The notes beneath the pieces were generated by a model that saw only the letters and a program-made list of their open reading frames with translations, was not told the DNA's origin and did not search any database. Source: Orientallactaga sibirica (lineage: Eukaryota; Chordata; Mammalia; Rodentia; Dipodidae). From it: DNA of 64,000 bases. Below are positions 57,474 to 64,000 of the stretch, in pieces (position 1 is the first letter of the stretch; each line of letters begins with the position of its first letter). The stretch spans positions 2,044,001 through 2,108,000 of the forward strand of contig JAEOAD010000035.1 of assembly GCA_036365145.1 (NCBI GenBank). The letters run 5' to 3'. The position numbers were made by a program, and so were the translations under genes.

Positions 57474-57842
57474 ATGAACTAAAACATGGGCTTTTCCTGA
57501 GGATCTAGCCTGTTGTGTTGGCCCTGAAATTATACCATAGACTCTTCAGGATCTGCAGCTTGCTAAAGGCAGAGCAGCCTCATGGTCTTTAAAATCTGTT
57601 CTTTATAATAACTAATACATTTCCTATTGGTTCTGTTTCTCTGGAGAGGCCAAGCCCAGTGAATATATTAACTGATAAGTTAAATATGCAATCTTTCATC
57701 ACATGTACCTCAAATGCCATGTATTTATATATGTAGAGATACATAGGTAGATGAAAAATAGATCATACATCATTTTTCTTACCAGATCATCAATTGACAA
57801 TAAATATAACTATTTATAATTTATAATTATTATTTATGTGTG
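57474..57842. other. Unique DNA
   Basis: AT-rich towards the right end. No gene was seen. Confidence 0.4.
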
Positions 57843-57990
57843 TGTATGTATGCATTTGCATGCCAGGGTCTCTTGTCACAGTGAACAAATAACCCATCTG
57901 TCCTTATGTGAGGGGCTAGGGAATTGAATGTCAGGCCTGCAGGCTTTACAAGCAAGCACCTTTAATCACTGAGCAATCTCCCCAGTCCCC
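57843..57990 (-). mobile_element. Old B2-like SINE, antisense
   Basis: TTTGCATGCCAGGGTCTCTT, GGCTTTACAAGCAAGCACCT and CACTGAGCAATCTCCCCAGT: a reversed, diverged tRNA-headed SINE. Confidence 0.65.
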
Positions 57991-57999
57991 TAAGATAAA

Positions 58000-58143
58000 T
58001 TTTTTTTTTTTTTTTTGGTTTTTCGAGTTAGGAAATTCACTGGAATTCACTATGTAGTCTCAGGGTGGTCTCAAACTCATGGCGATCCTCCTACCTCTGC
58101 CTCCCAAGTGCTGGATTAAAGGCGTGCGTCACCACGCCCAGCC
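58000..58143 (-). mobile_element. B1 SINE, antisense
   Basis: A T-run, then GGAATTCACTATGTAGTCTC, CTCCTACCTCTGCCTCCCAA and GCGTGCGTCACCACGCCCAG. A small internal disruption lies near 58027-58042. Confidence 0.92.
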
Positions 58144-58439
58144 CTACAATAATTTTTAATATGGCAATTTCAGGTAGGTCTTCAACAGTGGTCAAATGTG
58201 GCAAAAGCTTCAGCCTATTAAAAGCTTCAGTCTGTTCACAAAACTCACATCTTCTTTGTGGGAAAGTGCCTTAACTCCATCTTCCAGCTGCCTCAGTATG
58301 ACTGAGCCATGCTGGACCCCACTCCTGGTTCCAGACTTCACACACAAGCTCCCTCCTACTCTTTCCTGTTCTGTGGTAACTTCAGTCACATCCTGAAGAT
58401 GGTGAGACAAGACACGTGAAGAAGGGAATCTAAATTGCT

Positions 58440-59480
58440 TCACCTACCTACTACTGAAGGAGGACAGGAGAAAGTTAGCTTTTTTTAGGCAGTTGCAGTT
58501 AGAGATTGAGGCCCAAAGAGAACCAGGAGATGCCATCCAGCATGCCATCTCACCCTGGCACGAGAATGGAACTCTTGGCAGGAATGGAACTCACGTCCAG
58601 TTGATACAACTGCTGCCCACATGCTAGCACACTATCTAAATAAAATGACCAAGGTGAGCTGGCTCTGGGATCCACCCTCCAAATTTACAAATTGGGTCTT
58701 CCCCTTGCATACCTGAATCTGATGCTATAAAGGCTCCTGGCCCTTCCCTCTCTCTCGACACAACCTCTGTGTGTGTTTGTGTGCGTTGGGGCAGGGGTCT
58801 CTGGATTCCCCCTCATCTCTGCTCAGACACAAGTGAGTCTTGCCTCTACCCGCCCCCTGCTTGGCTTGGTTGTGGTGGGAGAACACAATATCATTTCTTG
58901 ATCTGAACATTTCAGCTTGTCTCTGTTTTATAATTTGAAATAATTTCCCACTTTGATTACTTGTATGAATTTTCCTCTGATATCCATGTGTGTACTTTCC
59001 TTACACTCCAGACTTTCTACAAGGATGCTCTATCAGCTCTCAGCGTGCTACCTGAGCAATTTTTCTAAACTCAAGTTAACCAGCATAGATCACTGGTCAC
59101 TACTCGTTTCTCATCTGAATATTTTCTCTCTGCTCTTCCTCCTTACGTCACATTTGCCCTTTGAACTTTGTTCCATGGGGAAACCCAGGGTGGCTGCTAT
59201 GGGTGTTCCTTCTAAATCTCCTCACACAGCTCCTACATTCATTCCTCCACATGCTTGCAGCTTTACTCTAGTCTCTGTAAAGGCCTCAGCTTCTCTTACC
59301 TCCCAATCTCCCTTAAATCAACCCCATAATTTGTGATTTCCCCCTAAATAAACTTAATAATTCATAATGTATCCTCCTTGAGTCTGTCTTTATTAATTCT
59401 TTATTAAAGGTAGGACAGAACCCAAAATTTGGGGTTCATAAATTCTAGGGGACAGCTCCTGAACTCCCAAATCCTGTATC
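58440..59480 (+). other. Possible decayed LTR; otherwise unique DNA
   Basis: A TATA-like CTATAAAGG at 58725-58733 lies in a pyrimidine-rich context. AATAAA occurs near 59345. TTTGGGGTTCAT at 59428-59439 weakly resembles a tRNA-Pro primer site. Together these could be LTR remnants, but no paired LTR or viral frame is seen. A 127-codon frame at 58953-59336 is low-complexity and not a known protein. Confidence 0.25.
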
Positions 59481-61268
59481 ACTACAGAGAAGCTGATCGG
59501 GAAAATCCATTTTGGGCTTTACCTGAGTGAAAAATAACAAACCTTCTGTGATATGCGGGGATGAGTGATACATGTAGGCATGGCTAGGAGCTTGGATTAT
59601 CTATCTAACCAGTGCATAGTGTCCCGGCAGTAAAGGCAGAGATGTGAGTGTTAGGGAGCAATATGTATGTGAATTTGTAATTTTTTAATTAAAATATCGA
59701 TTTCAAAGCATAAAACATAGAAGTCATGCGTACCTCAGGTAATTAGGACCTAGACTATATATTATCATGTAGGTAAGTAAGTAAAGTCAACCTTCCATTC
59801 AAACATATGGTGGTTTGAGTGGAAATCATATACTTAGTTTTACATCCTTAGTGTGACTTGTCAATTCTATGCCAATAACATGTTGCATTCAAGAAATAAA
59901 TGTGGTATTTAAGAAGTAGCTATAATTTGCCTTCTAAGAGATTAAAAAAAATCTGTTGGGGTGAGAAGATCTGAATGTAAGCCCTGGTTTTACCATTTAC
60001 TTGTGAAGTGACCTCTGAGTCTGTTGTGTCATCCGCAGAGCACAGGGAGTTTCCACACTGCTCCTGAGTTGTGTAGACCAAAGTGCTGCATAGTCCAAGG
60101 GAGGGATCATGTTTACTTTTCCAAGGTGACACAAAGAGTGGGCCTATTTAAGAGGTGCTGACTAATAATCGGTTTTTGTCTCTTGTTTTTTTTCACACAT
60201 AGCCAACCCACTCCCTAGCTGGGGTCCCAGTGGCACTTTGTGTACCTTAACTTGGACAGCCCTCAGAACCTGGGCATGAGTTGACAGATACATCACAGGC
60301 CAGCACTCAAGGATCCTGGAAGCAGGAACAAACACAGGGAAAGATCAAGGCAGGCCTATGAGTAAACACCGTGGGGAGGCGTAAGGGTGCTGGAGCTGCC
60401 CTTATCTGGCCTTGTCGGAGCCTGGACTTCAAAGCACATTCTATGATTCAGCTCCAGTGAGTGACTCAGTACAAAGGCCAGGTTGTAAATTATGGAGTGG
60501 AGCAAAAAGGAAATGATGATAAAGACTTCAAGGAAAAAGTGGAGTGAAGTAGAGCCATTTCAGGGTTTTCATATTTCTGTAAGTATATATTCCTTGCCCT
60601 TATCAAAAAAAAAAAAATTAACAATATAGGGAAACAGTTAAAAGAATAAATTTTGGTATCAAAAAATGGTGGTTAGTGTCTCGGTTTAACCACCTATGCT
60701 CTGTAGGGACAGTGAACTCATATTAGCCTCCATTTCCTCATTAAAATAAAAATTACCATCTTAGGTCTAAGGATCACTGACCACGAGAAGTCTTGATTCA
60801 AGAAAAGCAGCTGACGCAATTTCTGGACCACACTGAGCGATACCATGTGCTCGCTGCACTCGCCTTTGACTCATCCCTCAGTATCATTTTGATTTACCCA
60901 TTTTTGTTCCCCACCCTGTCGTCTTATCATTTAGGTCAAATAAAGGCCAAGATTTGCTCTCCGTTAGTGGTCTGGACTAAAAGTTGTTTCTTTCTTCGTG
61001 GGTCTGGAATGAACTTTGTGTGAGTCATGGGGGGAAGAAAGGGAGCGGGAAGAGCAAGGTATTTCCTTGAACTTTACTTCCTCATTTTCTGCTGAAGCCC
61101 TCACTAAGCTGCTGTAAAAGGAGACGGTGTGACGGGAGAAGAAAGAGGAAGAAGTAAGGTGGTGCATTAGGCAGTGAACTATGAAGCATTCGGGAAGGTG
61201 CCAAACTGAGTTAGGTGTCTTGAATAGCTGAGACAGGCATATAACAGCATTCCAGGGAGGCAGAGAAC
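59481..61268. other. Unique DNA with possible MIR pieces
   Basis: Sense MIR-like stretches may lie at 59960-60040 (CCCTGGTTTTACCATTTACT) and 60660-60770 (TAGCCTCCATTTCCTCATTA). No gene was seen. Confidence 0.4.
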
Positions 61269-61269
61269 A

Positions 61270-61443
61270 CTGGAATTTTTTATGTATAATTTTATTATTG
61301 ACAACTTCTATACATACAGACAATAAACTATAATTCCCTCCCCTCCCCCACTTTCCCCTTCACAACTCCGCTCTCTATCATATCCCCTCCCTCTCTCCAT
61401 TAGTCTCTCTTTTATTTTGATGTCATCGTCTTTTTCTCCTATA
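61270..61443 (-). mobile_element. L1 3' tip, antisense
   Basis: TTTATTATTGACAACTTCTA, CCCTCCCCTCCCCCACTTTC and GATGTCATCGTCTTTTTCTC match the 3' tip of the copy at 1398-2436. Confidence 0.7.
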
Positions 61444-61668
61444 CTTGAGGAAGGGGAGATGTGTGGCAGTTGGAGAAAGGTAGAAAGAGGTGTGTTTCAG
61501 ACCAAGCGGGAGTACAGCCATGATTAACTTGCCCCAAGTATTACTTTATTGGATGTCAATTAATTCTACCATTCACGCCAGGATGTTGTTTCTCTCGTTC
61601 CTCTTCTTCCTCAAAACTGAAATCAAATAACGCATCTCTTCTGGAGTTGGGAAGAGGTAGTCTTTTTT

Positions 61669-62887
61669 TTTAATGCTTCTTTTTTTATTTTTTTAATAAT
61701 TTATGTTTTTATTTACATTATTCTAATTTTACATTCATAATGGTGACTCCATTATTCCCCTCCCTGTCCTCCCTCTTCCAAAGGAACCCTCATAAATGGG
61801 GAATGTGGGTCATCCATTGTGGGGATAGGCAAGAGTTATGGGGGATAGGCCAAGTCTCTATGCATAATGCCCCAACTTGTGGCTCTAACATTCTTTCTGC
61901 CTCCTCTTCCATGAATTTCCCTGAGCCACATTGGGGTCATTTTAGTTCTACTTCAGTGATGAGGTTTTGGGAGCCTCTGTGTCTCTGGATATCTGGCTTA
62001 GCAGGAGTTGGATGTTCTCTGTGTTTATCTCCTTCAGCCTTTTTCTATATAGATTTAATGCAATGCTGATAAAAATCCCAACTTCTTTCTTCACTGAGAT
62101 AGAAAAATCTATCTTAAAATTCATATGGAAAGGCAGAAGGCCCCGGATATCCAAGCATATACTCAGCAAAAGAAACACCTCTGGAGGCATCACCATACCT
62201 GATCTAAAGCTATACTACAAAGCCATTGTAATAAAAACATCATGGTACTGGCATAAAAACAGAAATATAGACCAATAGAACAGAATAGAAGACTTGGTCT
62301 TTGGGTCAAGTAACTTGTGCTACTTGATATTTGACAAAGGCCCTCCCAGTGCAGAATGGAAAAAAGACAGCATCTTCAACAAATGGTGCTGGACAAACTG
62401 GACAACCATATGTAGGAAAATGAAACTCGATCTACACATCTCACCATGCACAAAAATCAAGTCCAGATGGATCAAAGACCTTAATATAAAACCAGAAACT
62501 CTGCTACTACTGGAAGAAAAAATAGGAGGAACCTTCCATGACATAGGAGTGGAAAAAGACTTTCTGAACAAAACCCTAGCAGCTCAGGAAATTAAACAAT
62601 CACTCAACCATTGGGATCTCATGAAGCTGAAAAGCTTTTTCACTGACAAATATACTATAACCAAAGCCAACAGATTACCCACAGAATGGGAGAAAATTTT
62701 CTCCAGCTATACAACCGACAGAGGCCTAATTTCTAGAATCTACAAAGAACTCCAAAGCCTAGACAATAAATCATCAAACAACCCACTCACAAAATGGGGC
62801 AGAGAACTGCATAGGGAGTTCTCAGAGGAAGAAATACAAATAGCTAATACACACTTAAGAAAATGTTCAACATCCCTAGTCATCAGG
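61669..62887 (-). mobile_element. 5'-inverted (twin-primed) L1 insertion
   Basis: The left part (61669-62038) is an L1 3' UTR on the minus strand with its A-rich tail at the far left. From about 62045 the sequence switches to the plus strand and reads ORF2 up to 62887. ORF2 runs 5' to 3' away from the junction. That is the order expected when a second primer copies an internal part of the L1 RNA. The end of ORF2 and the start of the UTR are missing at the junction. AGGTAGTCTTTTT (61655-61667) and AGGTAAGGTCTTTTT (62885-62899) look like a target duplication with a 2-base difference. The TTTTT end fits the L1 endonuclease preference. Confidence 0.85.
62045..62887 (+). pseudogene. L1 ORF2 C-terminal fragment with a premature stop
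   Basis: About 281 codons of the ORF2 protein, downstream of the reverse transcriptase domain. Recognisable segments in order are [98 protein letters not shown] and HLRKCSTSLVIR. The conserved Trp after NIDQ is changed to TAG at 62276-62278. Otherwise the frame stays open. It ends where the L1 stops, and the TAA after it belongs to the target sequence. It lacks the endonuclease and polymerase domains and cannot act. One stop in about 280 codons suggests modest age. Confidence 0.92.
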
Positions 62888-62899
62888 TAAGGTCTTTTT

Positions 62900-63218
62900 G
62901 GAGGCTGTTTCCAATAAGCAGCTGCCTTGGGAGATACACTTAGGCAGGCCTCCAGCTTGGGGTGTCCAGTGGATACTGGCTCCACTTCTGAAGGCAACTT
63001 TGCTGCCTGTTTCATGCACATCTTCAACAGTACCACGTTGAGATGAGCAGTCAGAATCCATCAGGAATTTATAATACTTGTTTATCCTATTTCCCCGTAT
63101 AGAATAGATACTCGATAAATGGTGGTTCTAAGAATGAAAATTTTAGCATCTAGGAGTTTTCAGAAAGTTTTTTGAATTAATATTGTCAAAATATCCATAA
63201 TACCCACACTATGATTAG
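62900..63218. other. Unique DNA
   Basis: No gene or repeat was identified. Confidence 0.45.
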
Positions 63219-63230
63219 GGATAATATTTT

Positions 63231-63457
63231 TAAAGAAAATTATTTCATTTATTTATTTGAAAGAGAGAGAGAGAAATAGGCAGGTAGAGAAAGAGAGAAT
63301 GGGTGTGCCAGGGCCTCCAGCCACTGCAAACGAACTCCAGATGTGTGCACCCCCTTGTGCATCTGGCTTATGTGGGACCTGGAGAATCGAGCCTTGAACC
63401 GGGGTCTCTAGGCTCCACAGGCAAGCATTTAACCACTAAGCCATCTTTCCAGCCCAA
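63231..63457 (-). mobile_element. B2-type SINE, antisense, 12-bp target duplication
   Basis: TTATTTATTT and a GAGAGAGAG tract, then GGGCCTCCAGCCACTGCAAA, CACCCCCTTGTGCATCTGGC and the reversed head GCCATCTTTCCAGCCC. GGATAATATTTT flanks it at 63219-63230 and 63458-63469. Confidence 0.95.
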
Positions 63458-63524
63458 GGATAATATTTTATATGCTTAACAGGTAGATCCTAAGTATGTG
63501 GGTATGTTAGTTATTTGATTGCCA

Positions 63525-63622
63525 AAATCATTTTGCAATTCATGTGTATATCAAACTATTATATATTGTATACCCAGAATACATACATTTTTATCAATTA
63601 TACCTCAATAAAGACAAAAAAT
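63525..63622 (+). mobile_element. Ancient L1 3' end
   Basis: ATATATTGTATACCCAGAAT, then TTTATCAATTATACCTCAAT and AAAGACAAAAAATTAA, is the classic terminal sequence of old L1 ('tcaattatacctcaataaa' plus poly(A)). Confidence 0.65.
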
Positions 63623-64000
63623 TAAGCACATGCAAAAAATGATGTTTTAGTACATCATGGTTTTTATAATTTTGCATATATAATTTTATTTTATTATACA
63701 TTTCCAATATTAGTCTAATATGTATTTACTAATTCATTAAAGAGGAGATTTGATTCATTATACCTGGAAAGAGGTCTTGGCATTTTTATTCATACAAGTC
63801 CTGTAGGGTAGTGTTAAAATAACTCACTTGCAACACTGGAAATCAACATCTCCAAAAACACACAAATAAGTGAATAATGACTGTATTGAAAACGTTCATG
63901 TTTGTATCAGCATCTGTGTCTGTTTGGGTGAAGAATCAGAGATGTGAGGCTTACTGTTTATAAATTGGCAAAACTTAGCACAACACAGAACTTGACTATC
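63623..64000. other. AT-rich unique DNA
   Basis: No gene or clear repeat was seen before the window ends. Confidence 0.4.

Noticed and set aside
58953..59336. 127-codon frame
   Set aside because: Low-complexity Ser/Leu-rich composition with no recognised domain or splice context.

Overview
The window is nuclear DNA from a rodent, most likely a dipodoid (jerboa, birch-mouse or jumping-mouse type). This comes from its SINEs. The B1 copies share a right half with the motifs CTGAGACTACATAGTGAATT and CTAGAGTGAGACCCTACCT. The B2-type copies start with GGCTGGAGAGATGGCTTAG, carry CACGTAAGCCAGATGCACAA, and end in a CT-rich stretch plus AAATAAATAAA. B1 and B2 together place it among mouse-related rodents; the exact forms point to dipodoids from memory, without a database search. 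I see no host protein-coding exon, rRNA, true tRNA gene or CpG island. The open frames are short and are explained by repeats or chance. The window reads as a gene desert or a large intron.

Layout: 1-5.9 kb holds L1 3'-end pieces, one B2, one LTR and a young B1. 6-12 kb is mostly unique, with a two-copy tandem duplication and a CT microsatellite. 12.3-13.9 kb is an ancient L1 broken up by a B1, two B2s, an inverted B2 tail and an ATAC microsatellite. 14-22 kb is AT-rich unique DNA with a second L1 3' end and a 67-bp tandem duplication. 22.26-24.36 kb is a complete non-autonomous LTR retrotransposon (MaLR/ERVL type): two LTRs, a Leu-type primer site, a 5-bp target duplication and a B2 nested inside. 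25.6-29.3 kb has more SINEs and solo LTRs. 34.7-37.5 kb is an ancient L1 end followed by a 2.23-kb minisatellite of about 70 units of 32 bp. 38-52 kb is unique DNA sprinkled with MIR, B1, B2, B4 and LTR fragments. 53.06-54.11 kb is a lineage-specific L1 3' UTR between two similar SINE ends. 56.7-58.1 kb is another repeat cluster. 61.65-62.90 kb is a 5'-inverted (twin-primed) L1 with a readable ORF2 C-terminal fragment. 63.2-63.6 kb is a young B2 and an ancient L1 tail.

Nothing here forms a pathway or operon. What ties the features together is retrotransposition: L1 machinery explains the L1 pieces and the B1, B2 and B4 insertions, many of which keep visible target-site duplications. Several microsatellites grow directly out of SINE tails. 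The most distinctive structures are the 32-bp minisatellite with polarised variants and a local 64-bp higher-order pattern, the twin-primed L1, and the intact-ended MaLR-type element. I found no convincing evidence of a previously undescribed biological system.
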